Origin: Nosema muscidifuracis
Lineage: Eukaryota; Microsporidia; Nosematidae
DNA: 64,000 bases
NCBI GenBank assembly: GCA_028335825.1
Contig: JAIOKI010000011.1
Span: forward strand, 188,501-252,500
Direction: 5' to 3'
The translations under genes were made by a program, and so were the position numbers. Positions 1 through 9,298 of the stretch are shown here, in pieces (the stretch's first letter is position 1; every line of letters begins with the position of its first letter). A model generated the notes under the pieces. It saw nothing but the letters and a program-made list of their open reading frames with translations. It did no database searches and had not been told where the DNA came from.

Positions 1-567
1 TGTACTAGTACTTTACAGTGTATGACATGTGATAAGAAATCAAAAATATTAGAAAGAATGAATTCCTTGTCAGTTGAATATACAAATACCTTACAAGAAA
101 GTATACAAAAATATTTTGATCAGGAAATTTTATCAGATAAGATTATGTGTACTAATTGTAAAACGGTATCTTATTTTAAGAAATATCTTAGTATAAAGAA
201 ATCAAGTATTATATTTTCAATACATATTAAGAGATTTAAATTAGATTTTAATAAATTAAAAAAGATTAATGAAGATATAGAAATACCTGATATACTTGAT
301 TTAAATAGAAAAACTTATAAAATATTTGGATTTATTGTACATAAAGGGAATATTAATAATGGTCATTATAAAACATTTTTAATTAAAAATGAAGAATGGT
401 ATATGTTTGATGATACATTAGTGAAATCAGTAGATATTAAAAGTTATATAAAACAAGCATATGTAATATTTTATCAAAAGAGTGGGCCCAACCGGGGATC
501 GAACCCGGGACCTTCTGCACCCAAAGCAGACGCCATACCACTAGACTATCAGGCCATATTCAGGTAA
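1..567 (+). CDS. Ubiquitin carboxyl-terminal hydrolase (USP family), C-terminal part
   Basis: Cysteine protease that removes ubiquitin from proteins; this is the C-terminal half of the catalytic domain. The frame is open from base 1, so the gene begins upstream of the window and the catalytic Cys box is not visible. Seen: two CxxC pairs of the USP zinc ribbon (CMTC near base 22, CTNC near base 165), the IHIKRFK block, the His box NNGHYKTF near base 355, and WYMFDD followed by AYVIFYQK, the usual end of USP domains. The frame then continues about 28 codons through an antisense tRNA-Pro gene before its stop, so the last residues (SGPNRGS onward) are not protease sequence. The family call is firm; which USP it is cannot be said. 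Confidence 0.88.
   Translation, partial: CTSTLQCMTCDKKSKILERMNSLSVEYTNTLQESIQKYFDQEILSDKIMCTNCKTVSYFKKYLSIKKSSIIFSIHIKRFKLDFNKLKKINEDIEIPDILDLNRKTYKIFGFIVHKGNINNGHYKTFLIKNEEWYMFDDTLVKSVDIKSYIKQAYVIFYQKSGPNRGSNPGPSAPKADAIPLDYQAIFR
484..555 (-). tRNA. tRNA-Pro (anticodon UGG)
   Basis: Cloverleaf on the minus strand, 72 nt. The acceptor stem pairs GGCCTGA with TTGGGCC, the anticodon loop is TTTGGGT (anticodon TGG) on a TCTGC/GCAGA stem, and the T arm is CCGGG-TTCGATC-CCCGG. No intron; CCA is not encoded. The whole gene lies inside the 3' end of the opposite-strand ubiquitin protease frame. Confidence 0.95.
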
Positions 568-951
568 TTTAATATATATTAAATTAGGAAGTATTTAAAA
601 AAGAGATTGAAGTAATTAAATAATACTTTTTAAGTCTTATATAAATTATCTTTATACATAATTTAATAATAAAAAAATCAGAAGTAATTTATTAAATATA
701 TTATTAGTAATAATAATTTATTTCTTCACTTTAATTAATATTTTTATACTTCATTTTTCTTTTGATAATATTTTCATAAGTCACTCTCTTTTGATAATAT
801 TTTTTTAAAATTGCTTTTTATACTTCATTTCTATACTTTAATTTATATTTTCATACTTCATTTCTCCACTTTAATTTATATTTTTATAAGTCACTCTCTT
901 TTTCTAATATTTTTTTATACTTGCTTTTTTATAATTCAAATCTCTTTTTTA
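568..951. repeat. AT-rich spacer with degenerate tandem repeats
   Basis: No gene seen. From about 715 to 930 the sequence repeats an imperfect unit of the type CACTTTAATTTATATTTTTATACTT, alternating with TCACTCTCTTTT blocks, about five copies. The repeat leaves an open TTG-initiated extension in front of the next gene, but this is hydrophobic low-complexity translation and not a credible N-terminus. Confidence 0.6.
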
Positions 952-954
952 CCC
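952..954 (+). promoter_or_regulatory. CCC start-site motif
   Basis: CCC directly abuts the ATG at 955. It supports this ATG over the longer upstream extension of the frame. Confidence 0.6.
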
Positions 955-1761
955 ATGTCAGATAATTTAGACGAAATAGAGAAAAACTTAAAAACCTTAT
1001 TTGAGTACAAAAAATCAATAAAAAAAATGAAGAAAGTAATTACTGATCTAGAGATCTATAAATCAGAATTAGACATAATAAATCATAAGATAAATGATAT
1101 TAACGATATATTAAGAAGTTTTGATATAATAGATTATTTGTATACAAAGATATATAATAATTCAATAAGTGATCTCAAGTTTGTTAATAGACTTATACAA
1201 CTAGTAAAAGAATGTAAGAATGATTTTTTAGATAACGAGGAGTACATGATAAAATCTAAAGAAATACATGATTTTTTGATAACTGAAGGTATTCATTTTA
1301 TTGTAAATATTCTTGATAAAAATATTGATATTTTGTATATGAACAATGATTTTGTTATATTTACTAATCTTATGGAGAGTGATATGAAAATTAAACAGAT
1401 GATATTATGGCATAGAAGTAAAGAGTGTCATAAAAAGATTTCTTGGTACAAAGGTGATCTTCATATATTTTATAGGATGATGATTAAGCAAGAATGTTTT
1501 GTTTATTCTAAATTATTTTATAATGATTTTGTTAATGTTTTACAGAATCTTAAGTCTTCCAAATTTTCAATCTTTGAAAGATTTATTAATTCAGTTTTAA
1601 TTAATTATTTTCAGTATGAAGTTGAAGAAGTTTCTGTAGATGATTGGTCAGTAGATATAAATGAATTTTATAAGTCAGTAGATATACAAGATAAATTGTA
1701 TAATATTTTATTAATTAAGTGTTATAAAGAATATAATGATGATAGAGTAATAGATTTGTAA
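955..1761 (+). CDS. Hypothetical protein with N-terminal coiled coil
   Basis: 268-residue protein that I do not recognise. The first ~90 residues (MSDNLDEIEKNLKTLFEYKK onward) are charged and predicted to form coiled coil; the rest looks helical with no signal peptide, membrane segment or catalytic motif. The start at 955 is chosen because it follows CCC immediately and the upstream in-frame extension is repeat-derived. Its shape would suit a small tethering or spindle-type subunit, but nothing in the sequence proves that. Confidence 0.7.
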   Translation: MSDNLDEIEKNLKTLFEYKKSIKKMKKVITDLEIYKSELDIINHKINDINDILRSFDIIDYLYTKIYNNSISDLKFVNRLIQLVKECKNDFLDNEEYMIKSKEIHDFLITEGIHFIVNILDKNIDILYMNNDFVIFTNLMESDMKIKQMILWHRSKECHKKISWYKGDLHIFYRMMIKQECFVYSKLFYNDFVNVLQNLKSSKFSIFERFINSVLINYFQYEVEEVSVDDWSVDINEFYKSVDIQDKLYNILLIKCYKEYNDDRVIDL

Positions 1762-1823
1762 TTTATATTTTTATTAAAAAATTATTCTTATAAATAGTTA
1801 ATTAAAATGAAAATATAGAAGTT

Positions 1824-1940
1824 TATTAAATAAAAGGGTATTAATTATAAGTTTTTAATAAAAGGGTATTAATTATAAGTTTTTAATAAAAGGCTATTAA
1901 TAAGTAAAAAAATAGTTATAAGACTATTAATAAGTAGAAA
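1824..1940. repeat. Short tandem repeat downstream of the hypothetical gene
   Basis: Three to four imperfect copies of a ~27-bp unit built on AATAAAAGGGTATTAATTAT and AAGTTTTT. It lies between two convergent genes. Confidence 0.6.
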
Positions 1941-2032
1941 AATAATTATAAGTTTTTAATTAGAGCTTAATTAAAAGTTTTTAATTTAGAAGAGAAAAAA
2001 ATTATATTTCTTAATAATACATTTACTTATTT

Positions 2033-2263
2033 TCATCCTGTAATTTCTTGGATTATTTTTATATTATTACATCGTATAAATGTCTTACCAAGCTCAGAGA
2101 CATTCTCATTATCATATTCTTTACAATTAGTAAGAACTACATTGAAGTAAGAATCATATTCAAGAAGAAGTCCTTCATAATGCTGTCCCCATTTAAGATA
2201 CACCCTTACATTTTTATTTTCTAGTCTAGTAAGAAATTGTTTAGGATTTTCTTGATTTATCAT
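2033..2263 (-). CDS. SMX3: Small nuclear ribonucleoprotein F (SmF)
   Basis: Member of the heptameric Sm ring that binds the U-rich site of spliceosomal snRNAs in the nucleus. The 76 residues cover one Sm fold: Sm1 motif (FLTRLENKNVRVYLKWGQHYEGLLLEYDSYFNVVL) and Sm2 motif with GKTFIRCNNI. The LKWGQHYEG block and IRCNN are characteristic of SmF rather than other Sm or LSm proteins. Length is near the family norm, with short tails. CCC lies nine bases before the ATG. Its presence fits the retained spliceosome implied by the intron in the nearby eS27 gene. Confidence 0.88.
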   Translation of the reverse strand: MINQENPKQFLTRLENKNVRVYLKWGQHYEGLLLEYDSYFNVVLTNCKEYDNENVSELGKTFIRCNNIKIIQEITG

Positions 2264-2279
2264 TAGATATTAGGGAGTA

Positions 2280-2575
2280 AAATTAATAAAAAAATATTTT
2301 ATCAATATAATTATTATATTAATATATTATAATAGTGATATTAATATATTATAATTGTTATATTAATATATTATAATAGAATATTTAATCAATAATTTAT
2401 AATACTAATATTAATAATTTATAATTGTTATATTAATATACTATAATAGAATATTTTATCAATAGTTTATAGTAAAATATTTTATCAATAATTTATAATA
2501 CTAATAATTTATAATAGTAATAATAATATACTATAATAGAATACTTTACTGATAAAAGACTTTTAGTTATAAATA
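2280..2575. repeat. Spacer of degenerate AT tandem repeats
   Basis: Between SmF and CCT8, a unit like TTAATATATTATAATAGAATA(TTTTATCAATA) recurs about seven times with variation. No coding signal. Confidence 0.6.
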
Positions 2576-2577
2576 AT

Positions 2578-4089
2578 TTAATGATCTTCATCCCAATCTT
2601 CATTCATTCTTGGTCTTATATTCATCTTCTCTTGCATTCCTATTAAATAATCTTCTGTCTCATACATAACTGCTATAAAATCAAATGCATACTTGATAGC
2701 TTTAATTTTAGTATTATAAATATCAAAAATATTCTTATCAAACTCCTTAAACTTAGAAAAAGCTTTACTGATAGATTGATAAGCATATTTCTTAGATAAA
2801 ATATTTATATCTGAATTATTAAGAATAATATTCTTTTTAAAAATATTTTCCATATTCTTCTCAAATTTACCTGCTCCTTCTATTACCTTTATTTTATTAT
2901 TCTTTATATTTTTAGAAAGAGCTCTAAGTGCTTTACTAATCATTCTTTCTTGTTCATCTAAAACTACATCAAGAGAATTCTTTAAGACTATCGTCTGAAT
3001 ATCATTCCCTATAAATTTAGTATAATTCTTATTACTTTCTGTAAATACTTCTAAATTCTTAACTAAACCATATTGATTCTCTGATAAAGGTTCAAGTACT
3101 GGAGAAATATACCCTCCAAGACATTCTCTAATTCTTCTTAAATCATGCTTACTCATAATTTTAAATACAATCTTATCATTCTTATTACAAAAATCTAAAT
3201 AAATATTATCTACTTTACCACTACAAATTATAAGATCAGAATTAAGTTTTTCAACTTTATTCTTAATTAAATTTATTTCATCTTTAGTATAATTATATAA
3301 CTCATCTGATGTATTCATTAAAATTGTACTTTTTAATTCTGCTCTACTTATATCAAGTGGACAATTATAAATAGAACTAGTTCCATTCTTTAAAGATTTC
3401 TTAATACTTTCTGGTTCTTTATCAAATACCATACCTTCTACTATATAACTATCATCAAGAGTACCTGTATTTATTTTACATATTCTTATTTTTTCTGTAC
3501 TAAATGATTTAGTCTTATTAATACATTCAATAAGAAGATCTTTAATCTTCTTATCTTTAATAAGAGAATCTATTAGAAGAGAAAAATTTGGTAATTTTGA
3601 TATTTCTAATTCTGATATTTTATTTTCAATATCATCATTAGATTTCAATTCTGAAGAATTAATTGATGAAATTTCAATTTCTTTAACAAATTCTATACAT
3701 AAATTATCAATCTCTCCACCAATATCTCTATAAATCTCTCCTAAAATAGTTGGTTTAACACCCTTCTCAACTATTTTAATACTCTCTTCTACTAAATACT
3801 TAACAAAAAGAAGAAAGAATTTTGATGAGTCTCCCATTGTATCCAATTTCTTAACATACTCTATCATTAATTTAACAAGAGGATGATTAATCTTAATATT
3901 ATCAAGAATAACTGAAGGAAAAGAAGTTAATTTTAGTGTATTGTAATCAGTCTGTATTAATTTTTTATGATAAGATTGTCCATACAATTTATCAAAGATT
4001 GATATTAAAGATGTAAGTTTCTTAATAACAGTTGCATACTTAGCTTTCTCTTCTGTCTGTGATTGTGAGATCAATTGTTGCATGTTCAT
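2578..4089 (-). CDS. CCT8: T-complex protein 1 subunit theta (CCT8)
   Basis: One of eight subunits of the cytosolic chaperonin TRiC/CCT that folds actin and tubulin. 503 aa against about 550 in other eukaryotes. Theta-specific resemblance: IRICKI...SYIVEGMVFDKE, YNCPLDISRAELKSTILMNTSDEL, ICSGKVDNIYLDFCNKND, SKHDLRRIRECLGG, and the acidic C-terminal end NEDWDEDH, matching the theta tail. The ATPase motifs are degenerate: the NDGATI-type segment reads SFPSVIL without the Asp, GDGT reads GDSS, and the later Gly-rich loop is EGAG. The ATG at 4089 follows CCCTCAA; a second in-frame ATG lies two codons downstream. Orientation is codirectional with SmF. Confidence 0.85.
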   Translation of the reverse strand: MNMQQLISQSQTEEKAKYATVIKKLTSLISIFDKLYGQSYHKKLIQTDYNTLKLTSFPSVILDNIKINHPLVKLMIEYVKKLDTMGDSSKFFLLFVKYLVEESIKIVEKGVKPTILGEIYRDIGGEIDNLCIEFVKEIEISSINSSELKSNDDIENKISELEISKLPNFSLLIDSLIKDKKIKDLLIECINKTKSFSTEKIRICKINTGTLDDSYIVEGMVFDKEPESIKKSLKNGTSSIYNCPLDISRAELKSTILMNTSDELYNYTKDEINLIKNKVEKLNSDLIICSGKVDNIYLDFCNKNDKIVFKIMSKHDLRRIRECLGGYISPVLEPLSENQYGLVKNLEVFTESNKNYTKFIGNDIQTIVLKNSLDVVLDEQERMISKALRALSKNIKNNKIKVIEGAGKFEKNMENIFKKNIILNNSDINILSKKYAYQSISKAFSKFKEFDKNIFDIYNTKIKAIKYAFDFIAVMYETEDYLIGMQEKMNIRPRMNEDWDEDH

Positions 4090-4506
4090 TTGAGGGCACT
4101 AAAAATATTTAATATTTTCCTAAATATTAAATATTATGTAGAATTTTTTTTATAGACATTTGCATAAATGGAACGTTCTATAAAAAAAACATTTAATATT
4201 TTATACAATTGCATAAATGAAATGTTCATTAAAAAATGATAAATTTATTAGAGATGTGATAGAGATCTTAAAAAAATTTAAATGTATATTACCTATTCAA
4301 TTTTAAATTATCCTACCTATTCAATTTAAAAAAATATTACTTATTAAATTTTAAATTATCCTACTTATTCAATTTTAAATGTATCTTACCTATTCAATTT
4401 TAAATTATATTACTTATTCTATTTTAACTTATCTTCAACTATTTTTCTTCTTCTTGCTGATTATTTTTCTTCTTCAAGAATATTTTTTAAAAAAATATTT
4501 TATTCA
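4090..4506. repeat. Spacer with two small tandem repeats
   Basis: Divergent spacer between CCT8 and eS27. Near 4150-4225 a ~60-bp unit containing TTGCATAAATGGAACGTTC occurs twice. Near 4285-4440 a ~25-bp unit TACCTATTCAATTTTAAATT occurs about five times. No gene seen. Confidence 0.6.
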
Positions 4507-4514
4507 CCCATAAA

Positions 4515-4799
4515 ATGGTAAGTTAAAATTATTTAATTTTTCAGAATACAGATTTAGCATTCCCAACTGACGAACAAATCAGAAGAACACACAAGACTAA
4601 AAATTTATATGCAGTACCAACAGGATATTTTATGCAAGTGCTTTGTGAAGGATGTAAGGGGGTAACTTTATGTTACTCACATTCTCAAAGAAATATGAAT
4701 TGCAAAGGATGTGGTGAACCAATTTTAAAAAGTACTGGTGGTAAAGCAGCTTTGATAGGAGAATGTGCTTTTAAGAAAGTTGACTATAATTTTGAATAA
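4515..4799 (+). CDS. RPS27: 40S ribosomal protein eS27 (RPS27), one mini-intron
   Basis: Zinc-ribbon protein of the small ribosomal subunit. Coding parts are the ATG at 4515-4517 and 4545-4799 (85 residues in all). After the intron the protein reads [20 protein letters not shown], then [29 protein letters not shown] and [17 protein letters not shown]. That matches eS27 throughout, including the C-x2-C...C-x2-C zinc site and the SYFM/TGGKA blocks. CCC sits five bases before the ATG. Without splicing the frame is ATG GTA AGT TAA, so removal of the intron is required. The zinc residues and length agree with the family. Confidence 0.92.
4518..4544 (+). other. 27-nt spliceosomal intron in RPS27
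   Basis: Begins GTAAGTTA and ends TTTTTCAG, placed directly after the ATG (phase 0). A TTTAAT segment a few bases before the AG could serve as branch site. Position near the 5' end of a ribosomal protein gene and tiny size are typical of microsporidian introns. Confidence 0.88.
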
Positions 4800-5102
4800 A
4801 AATATTTAATTTATTTTTGTAAATAGAATTACAAATTAATATTATTTTAAAAAAAGTAGAATAATGTCTATACTGATATTTATTATAGGTTGTTTAATAA
4901 AATTATTCCAATATCATAAACATAAAATTATTCCAATATCATAAACATAAAATTATTCTATTAGCATAAATATGCAAAGGATATCAATCTGACTATTGAA
5001 CGATTCTAAGTAAAACCAAATAACTCATTAAATTAAATTATTTTATTTTAGCATAAATATGCATAATTTTTTTAACATAAAAATAATATCAATAGCATAA
5101 AT
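4800..5102. repeat. Spacer with AATTATTCCAATATCATAAACAT repeat
   Basis: Three near-copies of a ~25-bp unit containing AAATTATTCCAATATCATAA lie at about 4896-4960, followed by scattered AGCATAAATATGCA motifs up to the next start codon. No gene seen. Confidence 0.55.
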
Positions 5103-5678
5103 ATGAAATACACATGGAGAGTATTCAAATATTCTAAATATATTGACAATCAAAAAGATAAATTATCATACTGCAATAATAATATAGAACTATACAGCCA
5201 AACTATAATTCACAGTCAATACGATTCACAAAATATAAGAAAAGAAGAATGGCTACATATTTTTATGGAAAGTAATAGATTTGTAGAAATACAAGTTGAT
5301 AAAAATTTAATGGAAATTAATTTGATTATACACAATCCTCCTAAAATAAGTATAACAAGACTAGAAAGTATAAGTCTATCAACCAATACACTTAGAATAT
5401 GTGCTAGAGGTAGAGTATTAGCTTTTAAGTTTACTGATTTTACTAAAAAATTCCAGATTACTTTTTTTAATAAAGATGAAGCAAATATTTTCTTTAGTAA
5501 ATTCAATGATCAACTTTCAATCGATAGAAAGAAAGATACTTTTGATATTGAGTTATTAAAAAAGTTTCTTGATTTGGTTAAAAATGAAAAAATTCATCAT
5601 CATACTAGAAGGATAATGAAAACAAATAAGACAAGTAATGAATTAATTAAGGAATTTCTTAATTTAGTAAAGAAATAA
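5103..5678 (+). CDS. Hypothetical protein, possible Rec114-like PH fold
   Basis: 191 residues, no firm match by eye. The middle (SLSTNTLRICARGRVLAFKFTDF..FQITFFNKDEANIFFSKFNDQL) alternates strands and ends in a helix in the manner of a small PH-like domain. The RGRVLAF plus FQITF-x5-EA-x-FF arrangement resembles the N-terminal domain of Rec114, a meiotic double-strand-break factor. The C-terminal helix (NELIKEFLNLVKK) would be the place of its Mei4-binding segment. This is a weak suggestion. No CCC motif precedes the ATG; the start is the first ATG of the frame. Confidence 0.6.
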   Translation: MKYTWRVFKYSKYIDNQKDKLSYCNNNIELYSQTIIHSQYDSQNIRKEEWLHIFMESNRFVEIQVDKNLMEINLIIHNPPKISITRLESISLSTNTLRICARGRVLAFKFTDFTKKFQITFFNKDEANIFFSKFNDQLSIDRKKDTFDIELLKKFLDLVKNEKIHHHTRRIMKTNKTSNELIKEFLNLVKK

Positions 5679-5934
5679 TAGAAATTATAGAATATATTCA
5701 TTTATAATCAAGAAATACAAAATTATAGTAGATACTTATTTGATATAATGAAAAAAAAAAAAAACTCAATTAGAAATACAAAACCTCAAAATTATAGAAG
5801 ATATATGAAGAAATAATTATTAATTAAAAAAAAATTAATTAGTAATAGACTTTAAAATTATAGATTTGATATGAAGAAATAACTATAAATTAAAGAAGAT
5901 ATATGGAGAAATAATTATAAAAACTTTATTTAAT

Positions 5935-8910
5935 TTATAAATATAATGAATTAGCAAATACAATATCTCTCTTTATCTTAACTATTCCATTACTAAACAT
6001 ATTTTCTAACTCTGTATTACCAATAACCCTAGCTGCATTACTAAGCTGTTTTAATAATTCTTCTAATCTCTTAAATGTTCTTATAATACTTCCTTCAAAT
6101 ATTTCTGAACTAGAACATATCTCTAAAAATGTATGACCTTTACACCACATTCTTACTGTCTCCATCATTTCATATGAAAATTTCCTAAGATATTTCTTAG
6201 GTGTTCCTTCTAAATTATTTTTATTAAGAATTCTACATACTTTACGAACAGAATCTTCTATCAATGAATATAATTTTCTATTCTCATCACTTAATACAAA
6301 ATCATCTTCATTCCATTCTTCAAATACCATACATGATAGTAAAGGTACAAAATCATCAACCTCAAGTTTAAGGAAATCTCCATTAAAAATCATCTCTGTT
6401 AGTATAAGCTCATCTCCTGAAGAAATTTCACAAGCTAATCTTCCTTTAATAGCTACTGTAGTATCATCACAATATTCTAAATCTTTAAGAACTTTTATCA
6501 TTTTCTTACATTCTTCCATGTGATAGATTTCCTTTAATTTAGACATTTCTTGAAATTTAATTCTATAATTATCTTTTAATATTTCATTTTTTATGTAATT
6601 TATAGTATCCTTAATGTTATATTTAGTATTTTCTATTATAGATTTATCTAATGAAGATTTATCTTTTGTAGAATTCTTTAATGATTTTTTAGTATCATTA
6701 ATTTTAAATTTAGTTTTATATATCATCTCACAATCAATATCAGCTTTGATTTCTTCTCCTTTTATATATTCACTACTACAATCTGATAAACATATTGGAT
6801 ATGAATTATTACATATAAAACATTTATCAAAATCTATAGAAGGATATATTTCTTTAATCTTATTTTCAATAATTTTTATATCTTCATTTAATTTATCATA
6901 CTTATTTTTATCTTCTATATTTTTATCACACTTAAAATTATTTTTATCACTCTTAAAATTATTTGAATCACTCTTAAAATTATTTGAATCACTTTTAAAA
7001 TTATTTGAATCACTCTTAAAATTATTTGAATCAATCTTTTCAAAATTCTTATAAAATACCTTTGGATTAAATTTAGCTCTAAAATCATACACTTCACTAA
7101 CATTCTTAATATCTACAATTATCTTTTTAATACATCTTTTAGTAAATATTAAACAAGTAAGAGAATCTTCATCTATTCCTTCTACTATAGCATTTTTTAT
7201 ACGAATAGATGATCCATATCTAGGTATTATTAAATCTATTACTCTACCTTTCTTAAGATAAGGTAAATATTTAGGATATAAAATATTAGATCTTAAAATT
7301 AATTTAGATTCTAATTCATTCATAAGATCTACCAAATTATTTTTAGGATATTCTTTTATGCTTTCATAAATTTTAAATAATTCATTTTCTTTTTCTTTAC
7401 CTTTCTTAAATGCTTGAAAATGATGAAAAGATCTACTTATTAAATATAAAGAATCAAGTCCTTCAACACGCATAAGATTTAATATCATATTATAGGTAAG
7501 ACGAAATGCACTTATTAAATTATCTTTAGAACAAGAAAAAAGATCTTTTAGTTCATTAAATGTCATAATATCATTAATAAGACTTACTACTATACCCATA
7601 TCATCTATTCCTCTTCTACCTGCTCTACCACTCATTTGTATATATTCTGCACTAGTTAAATTTCTATTTTTTATACCATCAAATTTTTTTAATGAAGTAA
7701 ATATTACTGATTTAGCAGGCATATTCAATCCAATAGAAAAAGTTTCTGTAGCGAATAAAACTTTTAAATAACCTTCTTGAAATAATATTTCTACAATTTC
7801 TTTAATAATAGGAAGAAGTCCTGAATGATGAATTCCTATACCTCTTAATAAAAGGGGTAAAATATTTTGAATGATAGGTAATTCTCTATCTTCTAATCTA
7901 AGTGATTTTATAGCATTATTAAATACTGTCTTAACAATATCTTTCTCATCAGAATTTAAATAATCATCTATTAATCTCATAGCATAATATTCACAATCTT
8001 TTCTTTTAAATGAAAATATAACAGCAGGTAATGAAACATCTTTTATAACATTTATTATATTTCTTTCAGTTATTCTTCCTTTCTTTACACTTTTCATACA
8101 TTTATAAAATTCATTTTTATAAAACTCTTGATCTTTTACTAAATATAATTGATTAGTCTTAAAATAATGAACTAAAGGAGTTATTCTTTTTTCTGTATAA
8201 ACTACATGAACTACTTGATTTTGAATATAAGATATCCATTCACTAAATTCTAATGCATTTGGTATAGTTGCACTTAAAAATACCATCCTTACATGTGAAG
8301 GTAATAAAATTATAGTTTCTTCCCAAACAACTCCTCTTTCTCTATCTCTCATATAATGTATTTCATCAAATATTATCCAATGAATTTCTCTAATAACTTC
8401 ACTACCTCTATATAACATATTTCTTAATATTTCTGTAGTCATTACTAAACAAGAAGCTGATGGATTAATTGTTACATCACCTGTCATAAGACCTACATCA
8501 GTAAATTCTTCTAATAATTCTCTATATTTTTGATTACTAAGTGCTTTAATAGGTGAAGTATAAACTACTCTTTGATTATCTCTTAAAGACATAGCTATAG
8601 CATATTCTGCTACAACTGTTTTTCCTGAACTAGTATGAGCACTAACTAAAACACTTTCATCTCTTTCAAGTGCACATAAAGAAATCTTTTGAAAAATATC
8701 AAGTTCAAAATTGTATTTTTTAGCAGTAAAATCTTCAAAATTTTCTGGTATTGAAATATAATCCATTCCTATTGGAACAGATGCTTCATGTTTAGTACCA
8801 TTTCTTTCAAATGTATCGTATATATTTGTACGAATATCTTGTTTAATTGGTTCAGTTATATCTATAAGAGTTATTTTATCATCAAAAGCATTTAATAAAT
8901 CTTTATCCAT
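5935..8910 (-). CDS. MTR4: Exosome-associated DExH RNA helicase Mtr4
   Basis: Nuclear RNA helicase that unwinds and feeds substrates to the exosome. 991 aa, close to family length. Seen: motif I HTSSGKT near residue 93, motif II DEIHYMRD near 181, SAT motif, motif VI QMSGRAGRRG near 428. DEIHYMRDRERGVVWEETI and the C-terminal end (VRMWCKGHTFLEICSSSEIFEGSIIR...IKRDIVFANSLYL) are diagnostic for Mtr4 rather than Ski2. The arch/KOW insertion is present but holds a run of 7-residue repeats (SNNFKSD) at about residues 625-660, and an Asn/Lys/Asp-rich stretch after it. CCCC lies four bases before the ATG. Confidence 0.93.
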   Translation of the reverse strand: MDKDLLNAFDDKITLIDITEPIKQDIRTNIYDTFERNGTKHEASVPIGMDYISIPENFEDFTAKKYNFELDIFQKISLCALERDESVLVSAHTSSGKTVVAEYAIAMSLRDNQRVVYTSPIKALSNQKYRELLEEFTDVGLMTGDVTINPSASCLVMTTEILRNMLYRGSEVIREIHWIIFDEIHYMRDRERGVVWEETIILLPSHVRMVFLSATIPNALEFSEWISYIQNQVVHVVYTEKRITPLVHYFKTNQLYLVKDQEFYKNEFYKCMKSVKKGRITERNIINVIKDVSLPAVIFSFKRKDCEYYAMRLIDDYLNSDEKDIVKTVFNNAIKSLRLEDRELPIIQNILPLLLRGIGIHHSGLLPIIKEIVEILFQEGYLKVLFATETFSIGLNMPAKSVIFTSLKKFDGIKNRNLTSAEYIQMSGRAGRRGIDDMGIVVSLINDIMTFNELKDLFSCSKDNLISAFRLTYNMILNLMRVEGLDSLYLISRSFHHFQAFKKGKEKENELFKIYESIKEYPKNNLVDLMNELESKLILRSNILYPKYLPYLKKGRVIDLIIPRYGSSIRIKNAIVEGIDEDSLTCLIFTKRCIKKIIVDIKNVSEVYDFRAKFNPKVFYKNFEKIDSNNFKSDSNNFKSDSNNFKSDSNNFKSDKNNFKCDKNIEDKNKYDKLNEDIKIIENKIKEIYPSIDFDKCFICNNSYPICLSDCSSEYIKGEEIKADIDCEMIYKTKFKINDTKKSLKNSTKDKSSLDKSIIENTKYNIKDTINYIKNEILKDNYRIKFQEMSKLKEIYHMEECKKMIKVLKDLEYCDDTTVAIKGRLACEISSGDELILTEMIFNGDFLKLEVDDFVPLLSCMVFEEWNEDDFVLSDENRKLYSLIEDSVRKVCRILNKNNLEGTPKKYLRKFSYEMMETVRMWCKGHTFLEICSSSEIFEGSIIRTFKRLEELLKQLSNAARVIGNTELENMFSNGIVKIKRDIVFANSLYL
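6928..7033. repeat. In-frame 21-bp tandem repeat in Mtr4
   Basis: About five copies of a 21-bp unit (TCACTCTTAAAATTATTTGAA type on the plus strand) encode SNNFKSD repeats in the Mtr4 arch insertion. The unit length is a multiple of three, so copy-number changes keep the frame. Confidence 0.85.
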
Positions 8911-9290
8911 TGAAGGGGTTACAATATAATTTTTATAAAAGATGAATAGATTTTAGATATATTGAATATATTGAATGGTTAGATATATTGAATTTTAATA
9001 GTTAGATATATTGAATTTTAAATAGTTAGATTTTATATATTTGAATAGTTAGATTTTATATATTTGAATAGTTAGATATATTGAATAATGTAAATAATTA
9101 GATTTTAAATAGGTAATTTGAATAGTTAAATTTTAAATAGATTATTAAATAGATATTTTAATAGATATATTATAAATTGATAAATAAATTAAAAACGAAT
9201 AATTTTTTATGGTTGATTCTTCTTCTCTTCCTTCAAGTAATTTTTTTTTAAATTTATCTTAATTGATGAGATATATAAAATATTTTTTAT
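8911..9290. repeat. Divergent spacer with TTGAATAGTTAGATATA repeat
   Basis: Between Mtr4 and SMC1. From about 8960 to 9150, an imperfect unit of 17-25 bp (TTGAATAGTTAGATATA or AATAGTTAGATTTTATATAT) occurs about seven times. No gene seen. Confidence 0.65.
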
Positions 9291-9293
9291 CCC
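9291..9293 (+). promoter_or_regulatory. CCC start-site motif of SMC1
   Basis: CCC five bases before the ATG at 9299. It favours that ATG over an earlier in-frame ATG at 9263, as does the protein alignment. Confidence 0.6.
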
Positions 9294-9298
9294 TAAAT

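Noticed and set aside
811-954. N-terminal extension of the gene at 955 with hydrophobic segment
   Set aside because: It would start at TTG and is translated from a spacer tandem repeat; the CCC-ATG at 955 is the better start.
9263-9298. Alternative SMC1 start at 9263
   Set aside because: The CCC motif and the usual beginning of the SMC1 head point to the ATG at 9299.
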